Both the position numbers and the translations under genes were made by a program. Shown piece after piece: positions 23,530 to 37,511 of a stretch of 64,000 nt of DNA. Under the pieces are notes generated by a model, which was not told the DNA's origin, did not search any database, and saw only the letters and a list, made by a program, of their open reading frames with translations. The DNA comes from Lamellibrachia columna (Eukaryota > Annelida > Polychaeta > Sabellida > Siboglinidae). The DNA lies in assembly GCA_963662155.1 (NCBI GenBank), contig OY759271.1, forward strand, positions 17,996,728 to 18,060,727, given 5' to 3'. Position 1 is the stretch's first letter, and each line of letters starts with the position of its first letter.

Positions 23530-26500
23530 TAGCCCCTAAGTGGGATAAATGGCTGTTACGTTTTGAGAACTATGTGTTCACCATTTCTGTCACCGATGAA
23601 GGACAGAAGAAAGCACTGTAGTTGCATGCAGTTGGTGTCAATACATTTGTTGACATTTTCGTGAATCTACCAGATAAAGGTACGAATCACGATTATGCAA
23701 AAGCTGCTCTCACGAACTACGTCAAAACGAAGGTAAACAAAGAGTATGACGTGCTGTATTTGGACGAATACGTCAGGAACCTGGTAAGAATATTTACGCT
23801 TATCTCACTCGCTCAGGTCAAGCAGCGTCAAGTTGTGGGCTTACCGATCTCGATGGAGACTTGAAGTCCCATCTCATCCAGACGACTACCGATTCCAAGC
23901 TTCGCAAGCAGTGTCTCACGAATAATGCACTTACGTTGGAAGATATTATTGAAGCAGATCGAAATAATGAACTTGCTCAAGCACAAAACATTGAGATGGA
24001 AAGAGACCTGACAAGTGTCAGACAAGATATCAAGAATATATCAAGAAGATATCAAGAAGATATATCACAAGTCAACAAACCCAAGCAGTGATCAGGAAAG
24101 AGATGTCAGAACTATGGGGAAGGTTATCCCGAAGAAGGTGGTCGTGAATTATGTCCACCATTTGGAAAGCGATGTTTTGTATGTCAGGGCAGAAACCATT
24201 TTGCTAAGTTTTGTACACAGAAAGGTAACAAAAAAGTTCAAGTGAAAAAGTATGTTCACAAAGTGTATGACAGTGTACCAGATGTTGATGACTGTGTATA
24301 CAGTGAGGACGTCTGTGAGTGATGAAGCCACCGTGTGCGATGGTTGTGTAGAAGGTGCTAACTGTACTGTAACTGGACAAGCAAACAAGGCGATTATGCA
24401 TGAGCGACATCCATTTTCGACGGTTGAAGATGTTGTTCAAAAGTTGAACAATGCACGTGTATTCAACAAAACATTCTCCACTCATGATGGTTTTTACGCT
24501 TTAACTTCGGTATCTCGAGTTCGAGTGAAGTGTTCTAGAATGTTGCTGCAAATGTCAGGAACTGATGGTTCTGTCAACATGTCTGATGATGTATTTGTGC
24601 TCGGGAAAGGCGAATCCGATGAGGAAGCTTATGTCGAACATGACAAGTACTTGGATCAAGTGTTGAAGAGGTTCGAAGAGAACGAACTCAAATCTAGCCA
24701 AGTGTTTGTTCAGAAAGCCAAAAGTGGAGTTCTATGGTATGGTATTCTCAAATCAAACCAGATCTGAAGACAGTTGAAGTGCTCCTAGACATGGAATCGC
24801 CTATAAATGTAGGAGAAGTCCAAAGTTTGTTGGGAATGACAAACTTCCTCGCAAGGTTTATCCCCAACTACTCAACAGTAGCAGTTCATCCGCAGAAGCT
24901 TACATGCAAGGAGCAAGGGTTCAAGTGGGAACTCGAACACTAGTCAGCATATGAGACGATAAAGACTATTCTGGGTACGTCTCTAGTTGTTGTTTATTTT
25001 GACATGGAGATGCATCTCCTGTAGGGCTAGATGCGATGCTAGTACAGTACCATGACAAGAAGCCCCAAATGGTTGCTTATGGGAGCGCTGGCAGTCGTCT
25101 GGGCCTGTGAATATTTTCATGTGTATGTTTACGGGGTGTCAGTTAAAGTGGTCACCGTCCACAAGCCGTTCCGTACGTTGTATGGACACCCCGGCGCCAA
25201 GCTGCCCGCGCGGTTGGAGAGATGGGCTATGAGGCTGCTGCCTTACCAACCAGTTGTCGAGTACCACAAGGGTAAATATAACCCTTCAGACTACCTATCT
25301 CGCCACCACAAGTGTCCTCGAGAGGAACTCGTAGCAGAAGAGTATGTGATTTGTTTCACAGAGGAAAGTATCCTAAAGGCGACGAATAGCACAGAAGTTC
25401 TAGAAGCCACGTTGGCAGACCCAACTCTGAGTGTTGTCAAATATCTTCTATTAATAGGGAAACTGTATCTCTTTGTAACCAATTATGAACAAGATCCAAG
25501 TGTGGAATTTGAAGCAACACAATCGTACAGTAGAGTTGGAAATAAACTGACTGTAGCACAAGACGAACTCGTCCTAAGAAGAACTCGTATAGCAGTTCCA
25601 GCAAGTCTGTAGCACATGGTAATCCAACTGGCCCACGAAGGCAATCAAGGAATAAACAAGACAAAGGCTCTCCCCAGAGAGAAAGTGTGGTTTCCCAGAA
25701 TCGACGTTATGGTAACGTGGCTGCTTGAAGAGTGCATAGCACGCAAAGCCGCTTATGACCCAAAGCGAAGGGAACCATTAGTTATGTCTGGTCTCATCTC
25801 TGCGCAGATTTGTATGGACCATTACCCACCCATCAGGTGACTATCTACTTGTCATCATGGACGAGGACTCCAGATTTTCTGAAGTCGAAGTGTCTTCGAC
25901 AAGATATTCTCATCAAGAGGTATCCCAGACAATCTGAAGACAGACAACGGGACTTCGTTCCAAAGCGAAGAATTTAGAAGGTTCGCTGTTAACCAAGGTT
26001 TCCGCCATCAGCGGATAACGCCATATTGGCCAAAAGCCAATGGTGTAGCTAAAAGGTCTATGAGAACCACAGGGAAAGTCTGCAAGTGCTCACAAGTAGA
26101 AGGTAAACCCTGGAAACAGGAGCTGTACCGCTTTCTGAGAAACGACAGAGCTACCCTGCACAAATCGACAGACCAACCACCAGCAACTGTCTTGAACGTT
26201 GAACCATTGACGATGAAGCTACCCGAGATGCTGTGGAAACAGATGAAAGACTCTATTAGAAGGATCAGATGGCAAAAAACAAGATGAAAGAGTATGCAGA
26301 GGCACGGAGAAATATAACCAAGTCTGAAATTGACATTGGAGACAAAGTGTTGTTGAAGAATGTGACGCAGCAAGGGAAACTAGTGCCAAAATACCAGCAA
26401 TAGCCTTTTGAAGTCATAGACAGCAATGGTGCAATAATAACCGCACAAAGAGCCCAGGAGGTCAAAGTGCGAAGTCATTTCCGAAAGGTCAACACTGATA

Positions 26501-26700
26501 TTGAGCCGTAGAGATATTGACCAGACTAACCTGACCCCGCTCCGTGGCCTGCCCCTCCTGTACCATCTCCCGTAGTCCTAACAAGTGGGATCTCCATCCT
26601 CACCTAAGACTACTTGTACAAACCTTACACCTTCTATACCAGCTCCTCCCAATTCGTCCACACAAGGTTAAGAGTGAATCAAAACGATTTGAAGGTTTCA
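23530..26700 (+). pseudogene. Ty3/gypsy (K02A2.6-like) gag-pol remnant
   Basis: Domains run in order along the plus strand. Gag starts with KWDKWLLRFENYV-like text near 23537. A CCHC knuckle CFVCQGRNHFAKFC (CX2CX4HX4C) lies at about 24174-24215. RT pieces include MHERHPFSTVEDVVQKLN and the NMSDDVFVLGKGESDEE region, with the central RT lost by deletion. The thumb has GEVQSLLGMTNFLARF. RNase H remnants (LLMGALAVVWACEYF) and HKGKYNPSDYLSRH follow. Integrase fragments include NLKTDNGTSFQSEEFR and RITPYWPKANGVAKRS. Many stops, frameshifts and deletions mean it cannot encode a functional polyprotein. The LTRs at 23240 and 26870 flank it. Confidence 0.9.
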
Positions 26701-26818
26701 TGTAAAACTACGTAGTTTCAGCAAACAGTTATGCTGCACTGTAGTTTTATTTCAGCATGTCGAATGTTTATTTTTTAGAAGCAATGTGTAATTTTTATGA
26801 AGTTCGGAGAGATGCAAT

Positions 26819-26868
26819 AGACATTACTACCGTCTGGTGCTGCCACCTATTGTTTTGATATATCGCCA
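26819..26868 (+). repeat. Partial LTR-like duplicate inside element 1
   Basis: GACATTACTACCGTCTGGTG and the following CTGCCACCTATTG-TTTTGATATATCGCCA copy the centre of the LTR (also at 23374 and 27012) but lie just before the 3' LTR. Either the true LTR starts earlier and is internally duplicated, or an older LTR fragment is retained. Confidence 0.75.
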
Positions 26869-26869
26869 T

Positions 26870-27136
26870 CTCGAAAAGAAACCAAAGAACACATAATAAA
26901 AACAACATTATCATTATACACTTCATGATACATGAACACTTAATCTACATAAACAATTATGTTGTAAGTTTGTTTTCTGTCTTTAGCACATCCCACCTCC
27001 CACCTATAATGGACATTACTACCGCCTGGTGCTGCCACCTACTGTTTGATGTATAGCCACTGAGCACTCACCTGTAGCAAGGATAATAAAGCTAGTTCTG
27101 CAACCTGGCCCCGCCTTGTTGTGTTGACTATTTTAT
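26870..27136 (+). mobile_element. 3' LTR of Ty3/gypsy element 1
   Basis: The right-hand copy of the terminal repeat at 23240-23498, same orientation, ending GTTGACTATTTTAT. The few substitutions between copies imply a moderately old insertion. Four CGCACATTAA units follow at about 27226-27260. Confidence 0.8.
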
Positions 27137-27574
27137 CCCACCTATTTTTAGACCAACCTCCACAATTTCCAGTCAACCAGTCTTGAGACAAATTCCACGC
27201 TTTATGGGTAAATACAATGCACATTAACGCACATTAACGCACATTAACGCACATTAACGCACACAATGCTAGTGAATTAAACTACGTCGTGCCACTAGGT
27301 TGCATTAGGGCATATCCGCACACGACTGTTGTCAATTTCCCATACACGCGGTCTGGGGCGGTAACGTTTATTTGTGCAATGACAGCACTAATGGTACACA
27401 TTCCAAAAACGCATAAACACACCAATACGCATATATTATTGAGAGTGTGAGTTACGTATCAATATAATGTGTATAACATTACACTAGATTCTGCAAAAAC
27501 AACATTTTAGTTTATAATTTCTTACCGACACAAATAAGTTAAATTCGCGGGTTCAGATGCTCGTAGCTCGATAT

Positions 27575-27860
27575 ATGAGTGAGATGTATGAATGAGATGT
27601 ATGAGTTAGATTTATGAGTTAGATGTATAAGTGAGATGTATGAGTTAGATGTATGAGTTAGATGTATGAGTTAGATGTATAAGTGAGATGTATAAGTGAG
27701 ATGTATGAGTTAGATGTATGAGTGAGATGTATGAGTTAGATGTATAAGTGAGATGTATGAGTTAGATGTATGAGTGAGATGTATGAGTTAGATGTATGAG
27801 TGAGATGTATGAGTTAGATGTATGAGTTAGATGTATGAGTGAGATGTATGAGTGAGATGC
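27575..27860. repeat. 13-bp minisatellite (GATGTATGAGTTA/GATGTATGAGTGA), about 22 copies
   Basis: Two variants differing at the last bases (TTA or TGA, and TATAAG or TATGAG) alternate irregularly. Confidence 0.95.
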
Positions 27861-27922
27861 TACTGTAGAAAACAGTTTTGAAACCAAATATTACGCGGTT
27901 TGGTCAATAACCAGATGTACGG

Positions 27923-28794
27923 ACATGCCTCAGCGTGCGGACATGCCTCAGCGTGCGGACATGCCTCAGCGTGTGGACATGCCTCAGCGTGCGGACATGC
28001 CTCAGCATGCGGACATGCCTCAGCGTGCGGACATGCCTCAGCGTGCGGACATGCCTCAGCGTGAGGACATGCCTCAGCGTGCGGACATGCCTCAGCGTGT
28101 GGACATGCCTCAGCGTGCGGACATGCCTCAGCGTGCGGACATGCCTCAGCGTGCGGACATGCCTCAGCGTGCGGACATGCCTCAGCGTGCGGACATGCCT
28201 CAGCGTGCGGACATGCCTCAGCGTGCGGACATGCCTCAGCGTGCGGACATGCCTCAGCGTGCGGACATGCCTCAGCGTGCGGACATGCCTCAGCGTGCGG
28301 ACATACCTCAGCGTGAGGACATGCCTCAGCGTGCGGACATGCCTCAGCGTGTGGACATGCCTCAGCGTGCGGACATGCCTCAGCGTGCGGACATGCCTCA
28401 GCGTGCGGACATGCCTCAGCGTGCGGACATGCCTCAGCGTGAGGACATGCCTCAGCGTGCGGACATGCCTCAGCGTGCGGACATGCCTCAGCGTGAGGAC
28501 ATGCCTCAGCGTGCGGACATGCCTCAACGTGTGGACATGCCTCAGCGTGCGGACATGCCTCAGCGTGCGGATATGCCTCAGCGTGCGGACATGCCTCAGC
28601 GTGCGGACATGCCTCAGCGTGAGGACATGCCTCAGCGTGCGGACATGCCTCAGCGTGCGGACATGCCTCAGCGTGAGGACATGCCTCAGCGTGCGGACAT
28701 GCCTCAGCGTGTGGACATGCCTCAGCGTGCGGACATGCCTCAGCGTGCGGACATGCCTCAGCGTGTGGACATGCCTCAGCGTGCGGACATGCCC
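27923..28794. repeat. 18-bp minisatellite, about 48 copies
   Basis: The unit is GCCTCAGCGTGCGGACAT, with point variants (GTG-to-GAG, GCG-to-GTG) spread through the array. The unit is a multiple of three, so several frames stay open for about 300 codons (MPQRAD repeated on plus, HAEACP repeated on minus). The minus-strand frame 28909-27860 even has unique ends, but no host gene structure supports translation. Confidence 0.97.
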
Positions 28795-28909
28795 CACCTT
28801 CCCCAATGCGCCAAAAAATAATTATGATTGTATTTTGTCTTGGTTTTAGCTTCCGGTCGGCACTGACCCACCTATGAAGAACTACAGATATAACACTATA
28901 AGCTACCAC

Positions 28910-29200
28910 TTGAGCAAGTCTATCATATAGAAAGTTTAATTAGGGGTATTATGCTAAAAAAAATGCATATTAGAAATTTCCTATTTGCCTATCTCATGGA
29001 CTGTATAGTTGTCGCGCAGCATTTTATTGACGACATTCTAATCTTTGATCCCAATAGCAAAATTACATCAAATTTAAATGCTTCGAAAGTAAACCTCTGA
29101 TGTTTACACATTATACACATTTCACTAAGTTAACAGTTGTCTTAATTGTTTTATTTGCTAAAGCTTTAATTATGAATGTTTCCATTGTGTGCCCCAGTTT
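28910..29200. other. AT-rich gene-free stretch
   Basis: Nothing recognisable between the 18-bp array and the CR1 3' tail. Confidence 0.4.
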
Positions 29201-29205
29201 TCATG

Positions 29206-31035
<1,830 letters not shown>

Positions 31036-31196
31036 AAACCAGCGTTCACTTGTTAAAACAGTAACACCATACATGACATCCCCAGGGCGTTTTAGTTAAT
31101 TAGTTAATATACATTGAGAGCAAGGACCGTACGAGTACTTTTAGTAGTTAAGAAGTACACAATAAATGGCATTTCTGTGGCGCTTTAGTTAATTAG

Positions 31197-31275
31197 TAGT
31201 GGAGTGTGCCCCTAGCGGACTGTAGGAGAACTGAACCGGTATCATTTCTCGAGCATTTGACAACGCTACAGTTTA
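31197..31275 (+). mobile_element. 79-bp left terminal direct repeat of Ty3/gypsy element 2
   Basis: Begins TAGTGGAGTGTGCCCCTAGC and ends ACGCTACAGTTTA. It recurs at 33795-33873 with a single mismatch (ATCATTT or ATAATTT). It directly abuts the middle of an RT domain, so it looks like the start of a 5' LTR joined to pol by a large deletion. Confidence 0.85.
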
Positions 31276-33746
31276 TGGGCGGACAACATCGAGCAGGCCT
31301 TTTGGCAGGCAGTGCAGTGGCTGGACACGTGTGGCCGCAATGGCATAACGCAGAATCCAGACAAGTTTGTATTCGCCAAAGACACCGTCGAGTTTGCAGG
31401 CTTTGAGATATCACCCACGTCAGTGAAACCATGCTCGAAGGTATTGCAGGCGATAAAGGACTTCCCGATACCGAGGAATGTCACAGACATCAGAAGCTGG
31501 TTCGGCCTCGTCAACCAGGTGGCTTATGCCTTCGCCGTGGCGGACCACATGCAACCATTCCGCGACCTCCTGAAGCCAGATCAGCCGTTCGCCTGGACAG
31601 AACATTTGGATCACCTGTTCAAGCGGTCGAAAATCGTGATCATCGACCAGATCAGGCATGGGGTCGAGATCTTCGACCAGTCACGCCCGACATGTCTAGC
31701 CACGGACTGGTCTAAGGAAGGGCTCGGGTATTGGCTAGTCCAGAAACGCTGTTACTACGCTGGTGTCCGACCGTTCTGCTGCAAGTGGGGCTGGAAAGTA
31801 GTGCTGATGGGCAGCCGTTTCACACACGGCGCTGAGTCACGTTATACCCCCATCGAGGGCGAGGCACTGGCAGTTGTAGACGCCCTTGACAAGGCTCGAC
31901 ATTTCACCCTGGGATGTTCGGACCTCATGGTAGCAGTAGACCACAAGCCACTACTCAAGGTGCTGGGTGACCGCGCCCTCGACAACATCCCAAACCCTCG
32001 TTTGCGGAACATTAAGGAGAAGTCACTGCGGTATCGATTTCGCGTGCTCCACATCCCCGGCGTCCGCAACACCGTCGCAGACGCCCTATCACGGCACCCG
32101 GTGGGCGTTACCGAGACTCCCGACCTGCCCAATGATGTGGCCGCGGCAGCCCTCGCAGCACTCCGATTCCGCGACGACCCGGCGCCACGTCGCTGCTCAC
32201 AGACTTGCGCGTCCACGGCCACGGAACTCATCAAGTCGATCCCATGGGATGATGTGCGCACTGCCACGGCGAGCGACCCCGACATGTCTGCTCTAGTGGA
32301 TGCCATCCACAACGGCTTTCCTGACACGCCATCAGCCATGCCCAGTGCCACCCGCACGTACTACCAGTACCGGGAGAAGATAACCGAGTATGACGGCGTC
32401 ATCCTTTACAAGGACAGAATCGTCATACCACCCACTCTCCGAGCAAGTGTCTTGCAGGCACTCCACTCGGCTCACCAGGGTGTTTCGATGATGGTGTCGC
32501 GAGCAGAGGGGTCATTCTTCTGGCCAGGTATGACTTCGGCAATTGAAGAGACACGTGCACGCTGTACAGCGTGCAACCGCATGGCCCCGTCACAACCAAA
32601 CCCACCACCTACACCACCAACACGACCAGTCTACCCCTTCCAGGCGATATGCGCTGACTACTTCAGCCACGGCGGTCATCACTACCTCGTCGCCGTAGAC
32701 AGATACTCCAATTGGCCTATCGTAGAAGAGATCGCAGAGATCCAAAGGCCTCATTGCCGCGCTCCGACGAGTGTTCGTGACATTCGGCATCGCCGAGGAG
32801 CTCTCATCGGACGGGGGACCTGAGTTCAAGGCAGGCGCTACAAAGACATTCCTCAAGAACTGGGGTATACGTCACATCATCAGCAGCGTAGCAAACCCAC
32901 ACAGCAACTGCAGGGCAGAAATCGGAGTGAAAACGGATGCTGGTTGGCAGCAGGGGCCCAGGCGGTTCCATGAACACCGACGCATTCCAACGGGCCATGT
33001 TAGCCTACAGAAACACGCCAGATCCGATGTCGAAGGTTAGTCCTGCCGAAATCATCTTTGGACGCCGCATCCGGGACTTCATCCCAGTGCCGCCTGGGCA
33101 GTACCTACCCCATTGGACATGGCGCGAGACACTGCAAGCAAGAGAAGACGCACTACGTATCCGACACATGAGGGCACATGAGCGACTGTCGGAGCACCCA
33201 CGGGTCCTACCGCCACTCTTTATCGGCAATTGCGTAAGGCTACAGAACCTGGTTGGCCCGCATCCAACCAAGTGGGACCGCACCGGAATCATGGTTGAGG
33301 TACGACAGTACGACCAATACGTCATACGTGTGGACGGGTCGGGGCGTGTCACGCTCCGCAACAGGAAGCACCTACGCCAGTACACGCCGCATATCGCCAG
33401 GGCCCCGTTGATCAACTCACCATCGGTCATTCCCCTCGCCACGACCATGCCACCGTCGCCCATGCTACCCGAGACACCAGCCCAGCCCGCCGACCCAGTG
33501 TCGCCTCTACCCAGGCCGACTACACCCGTGCCTGCGACCACGGCCTGGCCCGAGTCCGGTGCCGGGCAGCCTCCTCGTGCTAGTCGTGAGATGCTCCAGC
33601 CGACCGCACCCCCACCCACACCAGCCGCCGAGGTTCCGCCACCGGCCGCTGAGGTTCCGCCACCGACCCCTGTTCCGTCACCCGCTGTTCGGCGACTTGG
33701 CGGTCGCACCCGGCAACCTCCAAGAAGACTAGTGGAGGAAATGTAG
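31276..33746 (+). pseudogene. Ty3/gypsy element 2: 5'-truncated pol with two frameshifts
   Basis: The frame opens at ADNIEQAF just after the expected RT YxDD motif. It continues with GITQNPDKFVFAKDTVEFAG (RT palm/thumb), LATDWSKEGLGYWL and VDHKPLLKVLG (RNase H), HIPGVRNTVADALSRHP, the integrase zinc finger (HSAHQG ... CTACN), and ICADYFSHGGHHYLVAVDRY (integrase core). The frame changes near 32750 and again near 32935. The last part has AMLAYRNTPDP, a GPHPTKWDRTG chromodomain-region stretch, and a proline-rich tail (PPPTPAAEVPPP) ending at TAG 33746. Gag, protease and half of RT are absent. The sequence is clearly richer in G+C than its flanks and hardly decayed, so the copy is young but cannot move by itself. 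Confidence 0.92.
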
Positions 33747-33794
33747 AGGGTCACACTTCCATTGTCAGCCCTCGGGCTCGAGGACTTGGGGGCA

Positions 33795-33990
33795 TAGTGG
33801 AGTGTGCCCCTAGCGGACTGTAGGAGAACTGAACCGGTATAATTTCTCGAGCATTTGACAACGCTACAGTTTATTATCTACCCATACGGTACTGTGCTTT
33901 ATACTCGTTTATTCATTGCTGAAGATGCGTCTAAGTTGTTGCACTACATTAAACATCGATGCAAATACACAAGGGTGTTATTTAATTAGC
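33795..33990 (+). mobile_element. 3' LTR region of Ty3/gypsy element 2
   Basis: The 79-bp repeat lies at 33795-33873, right after a GAGGACTTGGGGGCA polypurine-like tract, as expected for a 3' LTR start. The LTR probably runs on to about 33940-33985. TTAATTAG occurs before the left repeat (to 31196) and again at about 33979-33987, a possible target duplication. The end is not certain. Confidence 0.55.
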
Positions 33991-35439
33991 TAATTTACGC
34001 TGGGAGTAATATAGTTCCCGAAAGAGCCTTGTCAATTATTATATAGGACACATATTGTCTAGACATTTGCAAGTAACGTATGTATTAGATTATAATTGAA
34101 CATAATGGTGGCTGTACGCGAATCCATTTAAGAAATGAAATGTCCTGGTTATAAGACAAACCAGCCCCGTCTCGCTTTATCTCAACGGTTCAGTGGTTAA
34201 ACAAATCGACTCTTATGACACTCATAGCGTGGACACTATTTCAGTTGATGTTCTGTAAGGGGATTACTAGAAACGTTCATGTTGTGTTATTTATTATGTG
34301 TATTCACTACTTACACCGTACGATAGATTATCATGAATACATCGTGGCATCCAGACACGTTTATCGTTATACTGGTTGGCGTCAAATTCGAGCTATTTAA
34401 CAGATTATGCAATTTTCACCAAAATCGGGAGAAATGTTTTGCGCAAGAGACTGATATACCAATTCACTAACAGTTACTTCATAAATTCAATGCAAACAAA
34501 TTGTTAGAAAAGTTGCTTTGAGTGAAACGCTGACAACAAGTGCCGCGAAAAGAGGCTCACACTTAAATTCAAATAAATATTCCGCGTATTCGAAAAAGCG
34601 GCACTGTGCGATAAGACGCAACGCATTATATGTACAAACACAACGGGTCCGTTCATTAACGTTCCTGTCATGATTATACGAATAGTTGCGTACATTTCGT
34701 CCGATAAAGTGAAATATGGCGTATTTATATCAAGGCCACGACACACAACATCAACAATGTGGCTTGATAGAACTGCATTGTCCTTATGAAATACCAAAAT
34801 GTGTCTCAATAAAATGTTTGCGTCATTTTTCATCGAAGCAATTAACTTTATTGGACATTTACACCCCTGAGGACTGACAATGGGCGATATGCCCGACTAG
34901 TGACGTCTGTAATGCGATATCCAGTGAAAATATCAAAATGGGCCGAATTCAGGAATGACACCGGTGACTATATTCGTTTAATGCTGACCCAGTCGAGTGT
35001 CGCACAGGTAATACGTGTATGAAACACAACTTTAAACCACCTTCACTGTATGCATGGTCGTTATTGTTACAAAAACAATTATCTCTGGCGTTTAATTTTC
35101 CGTATGAGTCTATCAAATACTAGCCACGATTAGCGAGCATCCGTGAGGGGGCGCCACCATTTGTAACTCTCACACCTGCCTCATTCCAAATTGTGCTCAC
35201 TGTCACTATGACGGAACTCGGATTTTTTATTAGAATCTGGGCAAACATCCGGGGATTCGAACTCATCAGCTACGAGTAACACTTTATGAGCGTATGCTTT
35301 ATGAGCGAAACAATGTTAAACTTGAAACGAAACGAAATCAACTGAGCTGAAATATGGTTCCATCATGAATCAATCAAATCTGTGATGCCATCTGACGGTA
35401 ACAGTCAAAATACTGGTTCGCTGCCAGACTCTGTTCTTG
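33991..35439. other. Gene-free stretch
   Basis: No gene or clear repeat. GGGGATTCGAACTCATCAGC near 35251 resembles an antisense tRNA B box, but no matching A box was found. Confidence 0.45.
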
Positions 35440-35715
35440 ACGAGTTCACGAAGGCGAGCGAGAGTGAGATTCTTCTTCCTGTGTAGCTATTGCCTCAGTT
35501 AGGCCGATGGCATCTCCTTGCGAGCCTTCTAGCTACTTCGGGTCCACCATTTGTCCAGTGTTTGATGTTGTTAACCTAGCCCATTTTTCTTCTACCTTTC
35601 CGTTTTTTTCCTGGTAGTTCTCCTTCTATGCTGGTAAGTACTACACTATCTGGTCTTCTGTTCTTATGCCCGAACATAGCCAACTTTCTTCTCTTAATGA
35701 AATACTGCAGACCCT
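35440..35715 (-). pseudogene. LINE reverse transcriptase C-terminal remnant
   Basis: On the minus strand IKRRKLAMFGHKNRRPDSVV, then GELPGKKRKGRRKMG, and after a stop VNNIKHWTNGGPEVARRLAR. This corresponds to the RRLxxFGHVxR...GxRxRGRPxxxW.DNIxxWTG.....RLAxDR tail of LINE RT. A 24-bp repeat has expanded at its upstream edge. Confidence 0.7.
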
Positions 35716-35860
35716 CTTCTTCCTTAACCCCTACTATATCTTCTTCCTTAACCCCTACTATATCTTCTTCCTTAACCCCTACTATATCTTCTTCCTCAAC
35801 CCCTACTATATCTTCTTCCTTAACCCCTACTATATCTTCTTCCTTAACCCCTACTATATA
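35709..35860. repeat. 24-bp minisatellite, about 6 copies
   Basis: CCTACTATATCTTCTTCCTT-type units (24 bp), translated as EEDIVGVK on the minus strand. Confidence 0.93.
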
Positions 35861-35913
35861 TCTGACCAAGACGATTGTCTTTTTTGTGTCCAGCATATCC
35901 TGAGAATTCTGCG

Positions 35914-35998
35914 CCATACCCATATATACCCATATATACCCATATATACCCATATATACCCATATATACCCATATATACCCATATATACCCATATATC
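35914..35998. repeat. 10-bp repeat (CCATATATAC)n
   Basis: Eight uninterrupted copies of a decamer, one B-DNA helical turn long. Confidence 0.95.
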
Positions 35999-36352
35999 GA
36001 ATGCGTGTATCAAGAGAGTCAGATAAGCAAGACTAATCAAACATGAATTTTGGCGGGATATTTCCGGTTTCTTGAGAACAACATTTTCCGCGTCATTTTC
36101 GAACTAAACAACAGTGTTCCATAGTCATGTTTCCCTGCTTTTTGTTTTTATTTCGTAAACTGACATACCTTTACAATGTATTTGATCATGTAATTAATAT
36201 ATTGAGGGGAAGTGCAATGTTTGATTGCATTTAAAGAAATATATCAACAAATTGCGTAAAACAATTTTCATTGATACATCTGCAGAGTCTCAATGAGTCC
36301 AAATCAGTTACCCCACCTACCGGATCGCGCCGAAACAGCGGAACAAGAAGGA

Positions 36353-36481
36353 ATGGTCCAGCATTCAATGAATGGTGCAACAACAACGAGGACCCGGGAA
36401 CATCGCTCCACTAAAACATGGTCCAGCATTCAATGAATGGTGCAACAACAACGAGGACCCGGGAACATCGCTCCACTAAAA
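36353..36481. repeat. 65-bp tandem duplication
   Basis: ATGGTCCAGCATTCAATGAA and the next 45 bases are repeated once, almost perfectly. Confidence 0.9.
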
Positions 36482-37438
36482 CGCAACCTTGCCTCCATCG
36501 ACTGGTTGTCGCAGGATTAGTTGAGTGCCGACAGTGAGCGAGGAAGAGTTCGCTGTGCGCTGAACGACTGTAGTGTTGTATGGTCTGTCGTATGTAACAA
36601 TAATGCATTCTGAATGTACTTTTGGAACGTCAATTCATACTCTGCCTCTGGGTATACTTGTAAGTTTGTACATATGTACTGGGAACCCCACTCCGATGGT
36701 GGGGCCGTGGAAGGAATGTGACGCCTATTACGTTACACTTGCGCCCCGCCCCGCCCTGCCCCGCCCCGCCGACGCCCGCCGACGATGACCTCTCGCCTTC
36801 CCGTACGGACGAGGTCTAGTAAAAAAGAAACTAGTTTCCCGTCCGGATTTTTTTAAAGGAAGAGGGAGACCCATAGAGTTACATCGTTAATCATCCCCCT
36901 ATAAACAAGAGCGATAAGCCAGCTCACTGCAGTGAAGCGGACGTGGACCACTGGCCGGCATTTCATTGCACGGCAGAAACAGTTGCATCCACTGCATGAC
37001 ACATTGGGTAGTACTGTTTATAGTGTGAACATAGCATGTTACAAATAGTTGTCTAACATATGTAAGTAAGTAAGTGAGTAAGTGAGTAAGTAAGTTAATT
37101 TATTTCCTCCTCGCCATCATCATGTACAATATAAGCCTAAGGCAAACAAAAGCAATGAAGATAAGGCGGCTACCAGAGAAGTATAAACTTATCGGGCTAG
37201 TAGCCAGTGACGATAACACCAGGAACCAATTAACTTGAAGATTTGTCATTGTCATTTGTTCTTAATGGGGCATGGCCACCAGACTGTTTAATAATTTGGA
37301 TGAGGGTGGTCCCAGCAGTTGTGTTATAAGTCTGGGCAGTTGGGTTGTTCATACTGGAATGAGCATCGTGCATTAGTGTTAAACTCTCCAAGACAAAAAA
37401 TTTAGAGGCTTGCTATAAACAGCTGTGGGACAACGAAT
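36482..37438. other. Gene-free stretch with GC-rich spot and TAAG repeats
   Basis: CCCCGCC-type boxes cluster at 36738-36780. An imperfect dyad (CTAGT...ACTAG) lies at about 36816-36835. (TAAG/TGAG)n lies at 37061-37095. No gene recognised. Confidence 0.4.
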
Positions 37439-37511
37439 ATGGTTATTTCCTGTGTGGCTTACAGCTGTACGAATCGACAGAAGACAGGATTTAACATCTC
37501 GTTATTTTCAG
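37439..37511 (+). CDS. Possible THAP zinc-finger first exon
   Basis: ATG opens MVISCVAYSCTNRQKTGF followed by NISLFS and a GTAATT donor. This matches the start of THAP domains (Mxx-C-x-A-x-x-C-x-N-R...I-S-F), whose C2CH zinc finger binds DNA. No second exon with the W...R and C...H half was found within about 1 kb, so it may be an orphan exon or the start of a decayed transposase gene. A 77-codon frame at 37894-38127 downstream is not recognisable. Confidence 0.4.

Noticed and set aside
35251..35280. tRNA or tRNA-derived SINE from an antisense GGTTCGAATCC-like B box
   Set aside because: No A box or cloverleaf could be drawn, and no second copy was seen.
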